A DNA stretch of 35,000 nucleotides from Symbiodinium natans (lineage: Eukaryota; Sar; Dinophyceae; Suessiales; Symbiodiniaceae), in contig CAJNDS010002473.1 of the NCBI GenBank assembly GCA_905221605.1, positions 240,001-275,000 of the forward strand, written 5' to 3'. The translations under genes were made by a program, and so were the position numbers. Shown here in pieces: positions 1 to 8,845 of the stretch; the first letter of the stretch is position 1, and each line of letters begins with the position of its first letter. The notes beneath the pieces are model-generated. The model made no database searches and was not told the origin of the DNA. It was given only the letters and a program-made list of their open reading frames with translations.

Positions 1-291
1 CGGTCGACTTCGCCAACTTCCTGAACCCTCCGCGTTCATTGGGGTTTCACGTCTCCCCCAATAAAAGGGTCGACTTTCCAGAGCCCCTGTAGGGACTGGG
101 GTTTAGGGTTTTGGAGTTCAAGGATTTAGGGCTTACGGACATTTTGGGCTGCAGCTCTGAACCCTACACTAAAAGGATCCGAATGGGAAACCCAAACGGG
201 GAACCCCAGCAATACAGTAGGAATATGTAGAAGGACCCTGGTAGGTATATTCCTAGAATATTCCTACCATACTCTCGGGGTTCCCTGTTAG
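1..291. repeat. Left edge with MITE-like inverted repeat (family 7)
   Basis: Positions 195-289 form an imperfect inverted repeat. The left arm AACGGGGAACCCC...GTAGGAATAT matches the reverse complement of the right arm ending at 289, AACAGGGAACCCC...GTAGGAATAT, over about 32 nt. No coding capacity is seen. The right end runs straight into the first telomeric array. Positions 1-194 are unique sequence with two short telomere-like words, and I see no gene there. Confidence 0.55.
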
Positions 292-407
292 GTTTAGGGT
301 TTAGGGTTTAGGGTTTAGGGTTTAGGGTTTAGGGTTTAGGGTTTAGGGTTTAGGGTTTAGGGTTTAGGGTTTAGGGTTTCGGGTTTAGGGTTTAGGGTTT
401 AGGGTTT
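292..407 (+). repeat. Interstitial telomeric array (TTTAGGG)n
   Basis: About sixteen near-perfect TTTAGGG units with one TTTCGGG variant, G-rich on the + strand. It is flanked by a MITE-like repeat on the left and a coding-like island on the right. It is not a chromosome end, because unique DNA continues on both sides. Confidence 0.97.
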
Positions 408-414
408 GCTGTAG

Positions 415-558
415 TATGGCGTACAAGCTGTAAATGAGACGGTTGTCAGTAGAGCCTTGAAGGCATCGAGCAATGCGAAGGGCGGCCATGGCCCGATCGT
501 GGAGGGCCACCCTCACACCGTCTCAGGCGGCAAAACCACCCAAACCTATTCCTTGTAG
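415..558 (+). CDS. Coding-like island, possible terminal exon (47 codons)
   Basis: The frame starting TAT GGC GTA at 415 is open for 47 codons to a TAG at 556-558. It follows an acceptor-like TTTGCTGTAG directly after the telomeric array. The predicted peptide includes VSRALKASSNAKGGHG and HPHTVSGGKTTQTYS, a mixed composition unlike translated repeat. There is no ATG, so it would be a 3' exon. I do not recognise the protein. Upstream exons cannot be assigned with confidence. Confidence 0.45.
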   Translation, partial: YGVQAVNETVVSRALKASSNAKGGHGPIVEGHPHTVSGGKTTQTYSL

Positions 559-1340
559 GGTTTAGGCCGAAACTCAAGCCAACCGCCCACTTCTACAATT
601 TCTTCCATTCCAGGGCGTCTCGTGTGAAGGGGGTCTCAGGGTAAAAGTCCCAGAGAGGGTCCCAGAAGGGCGCAGGGAGAGAAGGGGTTTCGGGAAGGGG
701 AGTTTCCCTGCTCTGAGCCGGCCAGAGACCTCCTGATCCTGGGCGGTGTGGCGAGAGGTCCGGGCCAGGCCCTCAGGGTACAAGGCCAGACCACCACCTC
801 CGAGCTGTGGGAGCCCCAACGTAGGGGGTGCGGCCTAGGCCTTGAGTTTAGGGTTTAGGGTTTATAGGGTTCAGGGTTGAGGGTTTAGGGTTTAGCGTTT
901 AGGGCTTAGGGTTACCCGGCCCTACAGGAGCAACTTGGACTCCGCTGTGTATCCCGTCGACTCTGGGCAAAGCTGATGGAGGGCGGAGTGAGGGGGCAGC
1001 GTTCAAGGTTTAGCTTGGGTCTGGGCTTTGGGAGTTTGGGCTTTGCGTGTTTGGGCAACAACCAATGAGTGTCACCATTCGCTTTTCCCAGATGCCCTGC
1101 TCCCAGATGTGGCTAAGCCTTAAACCCTATACCCTATACCCTATACTCTATGCCTCCTACCAGATGCCCATCTCCCAGCATGTCTTCTCCCAGATGCGCC
1201 CCGACAAGCAAAGGCAAAAGAAACGAACATCGGCGCCACCCTACTACAGGGGCCTAAATAATTAGAACAGGTTTTTTTTTTTGGGGGGGGGGGTATATTG
1301 TAGTGTAGTTCTAAAGGGACCATAAGGGAATATCATTCGC
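559..1340. other. Mixed region: degenerate telomeric repeat and weak exon-like islands
   Basis: A strong pyrimidine tract ending TTCCATTCCAG at 613 is followed by a short open stretch to a possible donor GTAAAA at 641. Degenerate TTTAGGG lies at 844-916. After CCCTACAG at 927 the frame GAG CAA CTT GGA is open to the TGA near 1069 (LGLRCVSRRLWAKLMEGG), which is exon-like. CCCAGATG recurs several times between 1089 and 1198. Homopolymers (T10, G10) lie at 1271-1292. No gene is recognised. Confidence 0.4.
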
Positions 1341-2144
1341 AATTATTCCGACCCCTATATTACCTTCTGCAGAGGCCCTCTTTCCGGATTCCTCTTCTCA
1401 GCTGCTTTACCTCTCAGACGCCCCAAAAAAAAATGCCGCTGAAGCTCCCCCCTATAAAGCTCTCCTGGAAAACACTCAATGAGCCTCTAAAGCCCGTTCA
1501 AAGTCTCAAAGCTCCCTTGCAGCTTTTAAGCCTTCTTAAAGCCTTGTTTCACGCTTCCCCTGGCTGAATGCTCGTTGAGGGCGCCTTGGAAGTTTCTTTC
1601 TCAGGGAAGCACTACAAGCCTTATCCGAGATGAGACTCTCAGAGCCCATTTAAAGCCGCCGTGAAACGCCCTCTTGAAGCCTCCTTCAAGGCCCTTACAT
1701 TCCAAGGAACAGACTTTTGCAGGAGGTTACGCGCTAAAAATCCCAAAGCCCCAAAACTCCCCCAAAGCCACCCAAAGCGCCAACCTAAAACTCTAATTCT
1801 TGAATCCCTTGATGCCCCGTGGATTGTTTGCAGATTCAGGGCTGAGGGTTTGCAATGATATGGCGTAGAGGCTCCGAAGGCTAGGAGTGTGTTGAGGCTT
1901 GGGGTTTGTGTTTCAGTCAGGGTTTAGGGTTTAGAGCTTAGGGTTTAGGGTTTAGGGTCTAGAGGATACAGAGATCCGTTGCGCACCCGCAGCCGGTCAT
2001 CTTCCTGAAACAATCGGATCTGCAGCCCTGAATGGTCCTACCTTAAGCTCTAAACCCCAAACCCGTAACATGACACAAACCCTGAGCAACCCAAACCCTA
2101 AGCCCTAACCCTAAACCCTAAGCCCCAAACCCTAAATCCCTTAC
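1341..2144. other. Region without a clear gene; degenerate telomeric tracts
   Basis: Positions 1380-1700 repeat a loose motif of the type AAAGCCTCyTTnAAG many times, perhaps a decayed minisatellite. Degenerate TTTAGGG lies at 1919-1962 and CCCTAAA at 2090-2140. ORFs here are short, and none looks convincing. Confidence 0.4.
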
Positions 2145-2258
2145 GAAACGGCCAAGGATGCCCTGTCGGATCGTCGGTTGAAGCGGGTCGTTCCTCCACC
2201 GAGCAGCTCAGACGACAAGCGTGAGGCCCGGATGAACCACAAACCGCCAGCAATATGG
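2145..2258 (+). CDS. Coding-like island (38 codons)
   Basis: The frame GAA ACG GCC AAG at 2145 runs open to 2258. It reads ETAKDALSDRRLKRVV, then PPPSSSDDKREARMNHKPP. The charged, low-repeat composition is typical of a real exon. It lies between a C-rich telomeric tract (2090-2140) and a G-rich one (2264-2313). Exact splice ends are not clear, and the function is unknown. Confidence 0.45.
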
Positions 2259-2263
2259 GGGGG

Positions 2264-2313
2264 TTGGGGTTTAGGGTTTAGGGTTTAGGGTTCAAGGTTC
2301 AGGGTTTAGGGTC
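2264..2313 (+). repeat. Interstitial telomeric array
   Basis: Short run of TTTAGGG with TTCAAGG/TTCAGGG variants. The following 2314-2520 is unique AT/GC-mixed DNA with no convincing ORF; ATGGTCCC occurs twice in it. Confidence 0.9.
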
Positions 2314-2534
2314 TCTACAAATAGTACTCCCTCATGGTCCCAACATCAGTACAATGTCATGGTCCCCACAGAACTATACTACCATACAATAACCCCTCCG
2401 AAACCCCTACTCTACTCACTAAGGCCCCTAGAGTAAGCTAATGCAGGGGTTTTCGCGTGTTGCGGACTTATGCGCCGCTCTTCCCTCAAGGGTTATGTAA
2501 TCTGGGTTTTGGGCTTAGGGTTTAGGCTTAGTGT

Positions 2535-2625
2535 ATTTGGGGGTTACCGAAATCATTGGTAGTCTTTTGGGGTTCTTATTGCAAGGGAATCCTACTATTT
2601 TGGGATCTTTCTTGGGAGCCTCCTA
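2535..2625 (+). repeat. Dispersed repeat family 5, copy 1
   Basis: The string pattern GGGGGTTACCGAAAT...TTTTGGGGTTCTTATT...GGGAATCCTACTATTTTGGG recurs at 3498-3578 and 15181-15290 with point differences. No coding capacity is seen. It is probably a short non-autonomous mobile element. Confidence 0.6.
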
Positions 2626-3050
2626 TTCTCGTAAACCTCCATTTGAACCCAGAAACCCCGAAAAACGAAGAACTGGGTTTTGTTTCTCGGCAGTTGTGCG
2701 TTTTTCTGAGTGACCACCACCCTACCCTTCCCGCAATATGAGTGTTGGGCTACCAAGCCGACTGTTCATAGACAGACCATGCCGGCAGGTCATTTTCAGG
2801 CCTAAACCTTACACCCTCGCGTCCCTAATCCCCGGAACCCTACCAAAAACCCACATCTACTTAACAGTTCCGTCAGCCCAAACCCTGAACCTTCAACCCA
2901 AAATTCTTAATACTCATATCAACAGCAGAGACGAAGCTGAGTGAGCAGCAGCTTTAGCCTTTGAGGTTTGGGGGTACATGGCCATTGGGTCTACAGGAGT
3001 CTTTCTCGTTCAGGTTGCTGTTTTAGCTATAGTTACGTTTTGTTTTTTAG
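2626..3050. other. Unique region with weak exon-like pieces
   Basis: An ATG at 2738 opens a frame reading MSVGLPSRLFIDRPCRQ before GTCATT at about 2789. A second ATG at 2980 reads MAIGSTGVFLVQ before GTTGCT. Either could be exon material, but neither is supported by a clear acceptor. Telomere-like C-rich words lie at 2800-2910. Confidence 0.3.
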
Positions 3051-3254
3051 TCAAGCCCAAAGGAGTATCAAACCCTTTTTTCGGTGAGGTTCTGAGGGCG
3101 GTATAGGATTCGGGCCTTAGGACGCAGGGTTCAGGGTTTGCGGCTTAAGCTTCTGTTTGCTTCAGACACCTCCAAAACAATGAAAGCAGAAGAACCCCTA
3201 CATTACCCTTATAAGGAAGAAGATTTACATGTTTTGGGGGGGATTCTTAAATGA
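3051..3254 (+). CDS. Two-exon coding-like chain with GT-AG intron
   Basis: Exon A (3051-3083) follows the acceptor TGTTTTTTAG and ends before the donor GTGAGG at 3084. Exon B (3166-3254) follows TGTTTGCTTCAG and ends in TGA. Spliced across the 82-nt intron the phase is consistent: ...PKGVSNPFF then D-TSKTMKAEEPLHYPYKEEDL, then stop. The intron has a degenerate telomeric word in its middle. The product is unrecognised, and an upstream exon would be needed for a start codon. Confidence 0.45.
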
Positions 3255-3330
3255 ATTGTCGCTATAGGATATAAGCCGGAAGAGCGAGCGTCAAGACACG
3301 AGGTCCATTGCTGCATATAGAGTTTGCCCT

Positions 3331-3478
3331 AAGCCCTAAACCCTAAACCCTAAACTCTGAACCTTAAGACCCTGCACCCTGAACCCGCCTCAACCCTAAA
3401 CCCCCAAACTCCCGAGACCTCAAACCCCTAAGCCCCCTAAATCCTAAACCCTACAACCCTACAACCCTAAACCCACCA
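3331..3478 (-). repeat. Degenerate C-rich telomeric tract
   Basis: CCCTAAA-like words with many substitutions (CCCTGCACC, CCCTACAAC). It is an old, decayed array between unique DNA and repeat family 5 copy 2. Confidence 0.8.
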
Positions 3479-3497
3479 GATGTTGAGCTCCAATCAA

Positions 3498-3578
3498 ATG
3501 GGGGTTTTCCGAAATTAGGGTTACCTTTTTGGGGTCCTTGTTATATTGTGATGGGATCCTACTACTTGGGGGTCTTTT
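3498..3578 (+). repeat. Dispersed repeat family 5, copy 2
   Basis: Matches the copies at 2535 and 15181 (GGGGGTTTTCCGAAATTAGGG...TTTGGGGTCCTTGTTAT...GGGATCCTACTA). Its 3' end runs directly into a telomeric array, so this copy looks interrupted or truncated by the array. Confidence 0.65.
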
Positions 3579-3742
3579 TAACCCTAAACCCTAAACCCTA
3601 AACCCTAAACCCTAAACCCTAAACCCTAAACCCTAAACCCTAAACCCTAAACCCTAAACCCTAAACCCTAAACCTAAACCCTAAACCCTAAACCCTAAAC
3701 CCTAAACCCTAAACCCTAAACCCCCCCCCCCCCCCCCCCCCC
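3579..3742 (-). repeat. Telomeric array (CCCTAAA)n ending in C22
   Basis: About twenty CCCTAAA units with one six-base slip, running into a cytosine homopolymer of about 22 nt (3721-3742). The homopolymer length is likely to be unstable in sequencing. Confidence 0.97.
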
Positions 3743-4107
3743 AAATCCCGTGTTGTGAACGCCAGGGCATCAAGCACATTCCCATGGTTCCTTCAAAGTG
3801 TCCTGGACCGGAATAGGGTTTAGGGTTTACTGTAGGGTTTAGGGTTTAGGGTTTAGGGTTTAGGTTTAGGGTTTAGGGTTTAGGGTTCAGGGTTCAGGGT
3901 TTAGGGTTTAAGGTTTTAGGGGTATCCGACCGTACAGGTTTAGAGTTTTCCTGAAGCCCTAAACCCTGCACCCTGACCCTAAACCCTAAACCCTAAACCC
4001 TAAACCCTAAACCCTAAACCCTAAACCCTGCGGTTTAAACGTTTAGGGCGGGCACCTCGGCCGCCGTGTTCGGGGCTTTGCGGCTTGTGGAGTTCGGGTC
4101 TGCTGTA
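3743..4107 (+). CDS. Two coding-like islands separated by telomeric arrays
   Basis: Island A (3743-3817) reads KSRVVNARASSTFPWFLQSV then LDRNR and ends exactly where GTTTAGGG begins. Island B (about 4049-4104) reads AGTSAAVFGALRLVEFGSAV. Joining GG of island A to CGGGC of island B keeps one frame. The intervening 230 nt is a G-rich array (3817-3915) followed by a C-rich array (3957-4030). Frame choice for island B is open to doubt, since other frames are also open. Function unknown. Confidence 0.35.
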
Positions 4108-4300
4108 GGGTTTAGGGTTTAGGGTTTAGGGTTTAGGGTTTAGGGTTTAGGGTTAGGGTTTAGGGTTTAGGGTTTAGGGTTTAGGGTTAGGGTTTAGTGT
4201 TTGGGGTTTGGGGTTTGGGGTTTGGGGTTTGGGGTTAGGGTTCAGGATTTGGGGTTTAGGGTTCAGGGTTTGGGGTTTGGGGCTTGGGGTTTGGGGCCCG
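4108..4300 (+). repeat. Telomeric array shifting from TTTAGGG to TTTGGGG
   Basis: About ten TTTAGGG units (with two TTAGGG) followed by TTTGGGG and TTCAGGG variants. ORFs read through it are artefacts of the repeat. Confidence 0.95.
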
Positions 4301-4305
4301 TGCAG

Positions 4306-4347
4306 AGCAGGGAGGTTGTGCGTTCGAGATGGAACCAGGAGTTGGGG
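4306..4347 (+). CDS. Candidate 42-nt exon with AG acceptor and GTGAGG donor
   Basis: CCCGTGCAG ends at 4305 and GTGAGG starts at 4348. Between them one frame reads SREVVRSRWNQELG and another reads EQGGCAFEMEPGVG. Both are open, so the frame is undecided. It directly follows a G-rich telomeric array. Confidence 0.35.
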
Positions 4348-4789
4348 GTGAGGTGCCCTCAACCTTCAGCCCCTATCCCTTGAATCCGAAGCCCCCCCCT
4401 TGAACCCTAAACCTCCGAACCCTAAAGCCCTGAACCGCAACCACACCCCTACTACCTGTCCCCTCAAAATACTCAAAAGCCTTCATGCCCGATCTTTCGG
4501 ATTTCCAAACTCTTAAACCCTTTAAACCCCTCAAGACCTCAAGCCTCTCGAACCCCCGCGAACACCAAGCCTCTAAAATCCCTCAACACCCTGCCTAAAC
4601 CCTAAGCCCCTTAAATCCCTTAAATCCCTTAAACTCTGAACTCCTTAACCCTTGAAGCCCTTAAACTTTACACCTCCTCCTCCTTGTGAGGCAGCGGGGT
4701 GTGTATGACGGCTCCAAGCGCTGCTTTCCCTGGGTGCGGGACCTGGGCGCGGGGGGGGGGGGGGGGGGAGCCATATTTCGGGCGCCTTT
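4348..4789. other. Degenerate C-rich tract, exon-like island, G homopolymer
   Basis: Positions 4400-4680 are CCCTAAA-derived sequence with many changes (CCTTAAATCC, CCTCAAGCC). Positions 4689-4752 are open and read RQRGVYDGSKRCFPWVRDLG, exon-like. A run of about 19 G follows at 4750-4769. No gene is recognised. Confidence 0.45.
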
Positions 4790-5430
4790 AGGGAACCCTA
4801 GACCTAAACCCTAACCCTTAAGCCCCCTAACCCCTAAAACTCATAAGCCCCTAAAACCTAAACCCATAAACCCCTAAACCCCTAAACCCCTAAACCCCTA
4901 AAACCCCTAAACCCTAAACCTAAACCTAAACCCCTAAACCCCTAACCCCTAAACCCTAAACCCTAAACACTAAACCCCTCAACCCTAAACCCCTAAACCC
5001 CTAAACACCTAAACCCCTAAACCCCTAAACCCCTAAACCCCTAAACCCCTAAACCCCTAAACCCCTAAACCCCTAAACCCCTAAACCCCTAAACCCCTAA
5101 ACCCCTAAACCCCTAAACCCCTAAACCCCTAAACCCCTAAACCCCTAAACCCCCAAACCCCTAAACCCCTAAACCCCTAAACCCCTAAACCCCTAACCCT
5201 AAACGGCTAGGGTTTAGGGAACCCTAGACCCTAAACCCTAACCCCCTAACTCCTAAACCCCTAAGCCCCTAAGCCCCTAAACCCCTAAACCCCAAAACCC
5301 CTAAACCCCTAAACCCCTAAACCCCTAACCCTAAACGGTTAGGGTTTAGGGAACCCTAGACCCTAAACCCTAACCCCCTAACCCCCTAACTCCTAAACCC
5401 CTAAGCCCCTAAACCCCTCAACCCCTAAAC
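4790..5430 (-). repeat. Long array of the 8-mer variant CCCCTAAA with higher-order duplication
   Basis: Mostly CCCCTAAA, homogeneous over about 330 nt (4866-5197), then a unit made of an inverted switch (CTAAACGGyTAGGGTTTAGGG) followed by AACCCTAGACCCTAAA. That unit occurs at about 5200-5240 and again at 5328-5372, with a partial copy at 4792. The homogeneity suggests recent amplification of the 8-mer. Confidence 0.95.
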
Positions 5431-5477
5431 CCTGAGCCCTGCTTGAAGAAGAAGGGGTCCAGGGCTTTAGGGTTCAG

Positions 5478-5708
5478 GACTGGTGGTCGATGGGCCACTG
5501 GGACAGGTGATCTTACACATGAAGAGCAGGGTTTAGGGTTTAGGGCTTAGGGCTTAGGGTTTAGGGTTTAAGGTTTAGGGTTTAGGGTCTAGGGTTTAGG
5601 GTTTAGGGTTTAGGGTTCAGGGAATACCTTGAACCCGACACCCGCGTCGCGCTCGCACAACAGATCCCTTCAGTAGTGTTCTTGCGCAACCTTCATGGAT
5701 GCAACTGA
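5478..5708 (+). CDS. Exon-like chain interrupted by a telomeric array with CAGGG direct repeats
   Basis: Part A (5478-5531) follows the acceptor GGTTCAG and reads LVVDGPLGQVILHMKSR. A 91-nt block (5532-5622) of TTTAGGG with flanking CAGGG (5527-5531 and 5618-5622) follows. Part B (5623-5708) reads EYLEPDTRVALAQQIPSVVF then LRNLHGCN and TGA. Removing the block leaves MKSR-EYLEPD in frame. In the frame-keeping register the ends are GG-AG, not GT-AG. A second frame (MDATEGFAVLASK) opens near the end of part B, so the 3' boundary is uncertain. Confidence 0.5.
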
Positions 5709-5836
5709 AGGTTTTGCAGTGCTTGCATCTAAGCCCTATAAACCCTAAACCCTGCCCGTGGCAAGCCAGCCTTGGATGTGTGCTGAAAGTGTAGGTTTGG
5801 GGTTCGTACAGTAGGGTTTAGGGTTTGGGGCTTTTA
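5709..5836. other. Short island before MITE family 1
   Basis: Contains CCCTAAA-like words and a short open island (5753-5797, PVASQPWMCAESV). Too short to call. Confidence 0.3.
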
Positions 5837-5956
5837 CAGGGTGGGGCCCCCTAGTTATAAGTAGAGTTATAAGGGCCCTAAATTGGGTTATAAGGACAGT
5901 AAGTTAGGTTATAAGTCCCTTAACTACAGTTAGTATAGTAAGGGGGCCCCACCCTG
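5837..5956. mobile_element. MITE family 1, copy 1 (120 bp, TA target duplication)
   Basis: Terminal inverted repeats CAGGGTGGGGCCCCCT are perfect over 16 bp, and the element is flanked by TA on both sides (5835-5836, 5957-5958). The interior is AT-rich with repeated TTATAAG words and no ORF. A second copy of exactly the same length lies at 32105-32224 in the opposite orientation. TA flanks are what Tc1/mariner-type transposases produce, so a mariner-type source is an inference. Confidence 0.85.
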
Positions 5957-6458
5957 TATAAACCCTGCCCGAAATCCTAAACCCTGCGCGAAACCCGAAA
6001 CCTTGCTCTGTGGTGCTTTACTGTAACTTTAGATCCTTAGCCTTTTTGGGTTTATTGGGTTTCTTAACAAGGCAGCTAAAAATCAAATTTATAGATACCC
6101 TGCTAAGTGCAGCCAAGCTTGCCCGAAACCATAAACCCTAAACCCCAAACCAGAAAAGCCTAAACCCCAAACCCGAAGAATGGTTCAGAGGGCTTTATAA
6201 GCCAACCTAGGGCGCACGCCATAGTACGGGGGCTTGAAGGTTTTTTTTGGGTTTCAGGGTTCGGGGTCCAGGGTTAGGGGTTAGGGTTTAGGGTTTAGAT
6301 TTACATAAGGTTTATAGGGGGCATAGGGTTTATAGGGTTTACAGGGTCTATAGGGTTTGTAGGGTTTAGAGTTTTAGGGTCTGTCGGATCCATAGGGTTT
6401 ACAGGAGGGTTTATCGGGTGTACAGGGTTTGGGGCTTGGCTCCGGGATTCGGTTCTAG
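5957..6458. other. Unique island and degenerate TATAGGG-type tract
   Basis: Positions 6000-6130 are unique, with an open stretch KAAKNQIYRYPAKCSQACP near 6070-6128. Positions 6265-6440 hold degenerate telomeric words with TTTATAGGG and TTTACAGGG variants. No gene is recognised. Confidence 0.4.
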
Positions 6459-6687
6459 GGTCGCCGTGCTCGTTGCACGTAAACTGGACTCGTCGTGGTC
6501 TGAAGATACCCTAAACCCTAAACCCTGAACCCCTAAACCCCTAAACCCCTAAACCCCTAAACCCTAAACCCTAAACCCTAAACCCTAAACCCTCAACTCA
6601 ACCCAAGAAAAAAAGTCCGATCTCCATCCAAAGGCCCGCAGTCAGCCGACGGCCTATGAGAACCCCGTGAGCTTCGAAGAGGCCTGG
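6459..6687 (+). CDS. Exon-like chain interrupted by a C-rich telomeric array
   Basis: Part A (6459-6506) follows GGTTCTAG and reads VAVLVARKLDSSWSE. A 102-nt block of CCCTAAA/CCCCTAAA (6507-6608) is bounded by AAGA at 6503-6506 and 6605-6608. Part B (6609-6687) reads EKKSDLHPKARSQPTAYENP then VSFEEAW and stops where GGGTTCAGGG begins. The two parts join in one frame when the block and one AAGA are removed. In that register the block has no GT-AG ends. Product unknown. Confidence 0.5.
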
Positions 6688-7044
6688 GGTTCAGGGTTTA
6701 GGGTTTAGGGTTTAGGGTTTAGGGTTTAGGGTTTGGGGTTTGGGGTTTGGGGTTTGGGGTTTGGAGTTTCGGATTCAGGGTTAAGTGTTTAGTGTTCATA
6801 AGGGAGGTTTTGTTGAACCCTGAACCCTAAACCCTAGCACCCCGACATACCCGAAGACCTAGACCCCGAAAACCCCAAGCTTTAGGAGAAACCCTAACCC
6901 CTAAACCCTAAGCCCTAAACTAAGCCCTAAACCCTAAACCCTAATCCCTAAACCCTAATCCCTAAACCCTAAACCCTAATCCCTAAACCCTAAACCCTAA
7001 ACCAAACCCTAGGGATTGCGTTGATGTCAGGGTTCAGCTTTCAG
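6688..7044. repeat. Opposed telomeric arrays (TTTAGGG/TTTGGGG, then CCCTAAA)
   Basis: A G-rich array at 6688-6765 shifts to TTTGGGG. C-rich arrays follow at 6812-6838 and 6888-7013, the latter alternating CCCTAAA and TCCCTAAACCCTAA. A short unique piece at 6839-6887 is open but not convincing. Confidence 0.93.
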
Positions 7045-7341
7045 GCTGATTTGCTCCATCATCCCACCCGAACTACCGTTTTGGGTTCAGGGTTTAGGGT
7101 TTAGGAGAAAGGGCGTCGTCAGTGTTCAGGGTTTGTGGGGTTTTGTGGTTTGGGAGAGTTTGGGGTGCCCTGGGGGTGTGAGGTGGTCCAGGGCTTAGTG
7201 GGTTTAGGGGTTAGGGTTGAGCGACTTGCAATCACAAGGCCACATGCGGACAAGATGGAGCCAGGTAGCCATCTAATTTTTGCTTATATGCTTGACCCAA
7301 CGGGGCGTTCCTCTTTGGTAGCTGTATGTATAGGTACATGA
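7045..7341 (+). CDS. Two coding-like islands
   Basis: Island A (7045-7083) follows the good acceptor GTTCAGCTTTCAG and reads ADLLHHPTRTTVLG before GTTCAG. Island B (about 7219-7341) reads ERLAITRPHADKMEPGSHLI then FAYMLDPTGRSSLVAVCIGT and a TGA. The 7084-7218 gap is G-rich with telomeric words. Island B is among the more protein-like stretches here, with a hydrophobic core and no repeat character. No family is recognised, and linkage of the two islands is inferred. Confidence 0.45.
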
Positions 7342-7487
7342 CCTCTCCCCCCCTCCCCCTACCAACATAAATCTTGAACCCTAAACCCTAAACCCTAAAC
7401 TTAAACCCTAAACCCCCCAAGGCCGACAACCGAACCTATCCATGAACCCTGCTGGGCTCAGGTTCTGGGGTGAGGGTTTAGGGCGTA
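7342..7487. other. C-rich telomeric tract and short island
   Basis: CCCTAAA words at 7376-7415 are followed by an open piece reading QGRQPNLSMNPAGL (7411-7461). No firm gene. Confidence 0.35.
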
Positions 7488-7687
7488 ACCCCTCTACACA
7501 CCCAACATACCCCCATGTCACCGAAGTAGCCCAGATATAGCCCCAGAATCGTAACCTCAAACCCTGAACCCTAAACCCTATAACCCTATTAACCCTATCA
7601 ACCCTCTTATAGGGCCCAAATCCAAAACGTCCAGCCAGATCCTTCTTGTGGGATCCGGGAACTCGAACGTCCGGAACGCGAAGAAAG
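7488..7687 (+). CDS. Exon-like chain interrupted by a C-rich tract with TATAG direct repeats
   Basis: Part A ends at 7540 and reads YTPNIPPCHRSSPDI. A 72-nt tract of CCCTAAA-like words (7541-7612) is bounded by TATAG at 7536-7540 and 7608-7612. Part B (7613-7687) reads GPKSKTSSQILLVGSGNSNV then RNAKK and ends before GTTTAGGG. The parts join in frame after removal. The donor after part B, AAAG|GTTTAG, is built from the telomeric unit. Confidence 0.45.
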
Positions 7688-8050
7688 GTTTAGGGTTCAG
7701 GGTTCAGGGTTTAGGGTTTAGGGTTTTAGGGTTTAGGGTTTAGGGTTTAGGGTTTAGCTCTAGGAGCCCGTGCCGGGGGTGCGGCCCTCGCACCCGGTGA
7801 GCGCCAACGGCCCGGTAGGCCTGGCGGTTTGGGTCCTTGGCGTTTGGGGCTGACTTGGGGTTTCGGGTTTAGGGTTTAGGGTTTAGGGTTTAGGGTTTAG
7901 GGTTTAGGGTTCGGGGCTGTCTTGGGGTTTCGGGTTTGGGGTGTCGGGTTTAGGGTCTGGGGTTTAGGGTTGGGGGTTTCGGGCGGAATTAGGGTTTGGG
8001 GCTGAATTAGGGTTTCGGGTTTCGGGTTTAGGGCTGAGTTAGAGCTACTA
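7688..8050 (+). repeat. Telomeric arrays with a 33-nt candidate exon
   Basis: TTTAGGG at 7688-7757. An island at 7764-7796 follows TAGCTCTAG, precedes GTGAGC, and reads EPVPGVRPSHP. TTTAGGG/TTTCGGG/TTTGGGG mixtures follow at 7859-8040. The island has exact GT-AG ends but is too short to be sure of. Confidence 0.7.
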
Positions 8051-8155
8051 ATAAGGCTTGCAGGGTTCAGAGTTGAGGGCTAAATTCTATATCCTGCTTT
8101 TTTGGTCTGTTTGGCCCTCTAAGAACAACAAGTTAGCCCTAAACCCTAACCCCTG

Positions 8156-8845
8156 AGCTTACACAGCGACTTTTTGGGGCGGGTTTTGGGGGCTCTCTCC
8201 GCCTTAGAAGATTGTCCGGGCTTTGTAAGTATAGATTCGTGCTGCGTCCTTGATTTAAAAGCTGCCTTGCAGCGAAGAGTGCTGGCTCTCCAAAGAGGAT
8301 TCGGATCTGTCGGAGTCTTGCATTCTCATGAACTCTTTCTCCCTGTTCAGTCGGCAAAGTTCCAACACACCTGGGCCTTAAGTTGCTCAGAGGATATGCT
8401 TTAAAACAAAAACAAAAAACCCGAGACATGTTCGCATGCATTCACTGCATGCGCTTGTGAACTCTGACTGCCATTTCGTTTGTGCTTGTGTTTGTGTTGA
8501 AGAAAGCGACGCGGCACATTGCACACCTTTTCGGCACGAAGGTTAGACAAGCCTTTCAGGCGAAAGCGCTCACCGCAAGAAAATTGATGGTGAGTGTGCT
8601 GTAGTTGCTTTTCTCATTTGTGGGGTTGAGTGCTTTACGAAAGTGTGGTCTGGCTCGCCCAGTACTGTAGAGAGCACTATCAGCTTGCGCCCGAAGCTGC
8701 TTCATTTTGGCAACGAGCTCAGATCGCGGCCCAGCACGAGCACGTGATGTCCTCTATAGCGGTTTTAAGTGCGAAGACAATGAGGATTCCATAGGGCGAG
8801 TCTCCCGACTCAGCCGCAGAGCAAGCCCTTAACTGTGCGTCATGC
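8156..8845 (+). CDS. Coding cluster of about four exon-like islands
   Basis: Island 1 (8156-8404) is open for about 83 codons, with GALSALEDCPGFVSIDSCCV, then LQRRVLALQRGFGSVGVLHS, then a TAA. Island 2 (8503-8589) follows GTGTTGAAG, reads KATRHIAHLFGTKVRQAFQA then KALTARKLM, and ends at a consensus donor GTGAGT. Island 3 (8631-8790) reads YCREHYQLAPEAASFWQRAQ. Island 4 (8795 onward) reads GESPDSAAEQALNCASCCHR. This is the longest stretch without telomeric repeat outside the retroelements. No family is recognised. Phase linkage between islands 1-4 is not settled. Confidence 0.5.

Noticed and set aside
292-407. A chromosome end (true telomere)
   Set aside because: All arrays are short, interstitial and in both orientations, with unique DNA on each side and at both window edges.
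574-819. Minus-strand 81-codon ORF
   Set aside because: Pro/Leu/Arg-rich with no supporting splice sites, and it overlaps a pyrimidine-rich acceptor-like tract on the plus strand. Not enough to call.
4174-4383. ORFs of the type NPKPQTLNP or GFGVWGLGF
   Set aside because: They are translations of TTTAGGG/TTTGGGG repeat in one strand or the other, as are similar endings of many other ORFs.
4790-5430. CRISPR-like array
   Set aside because: The repeats are contiguous 7-8 mers without unique spacers.
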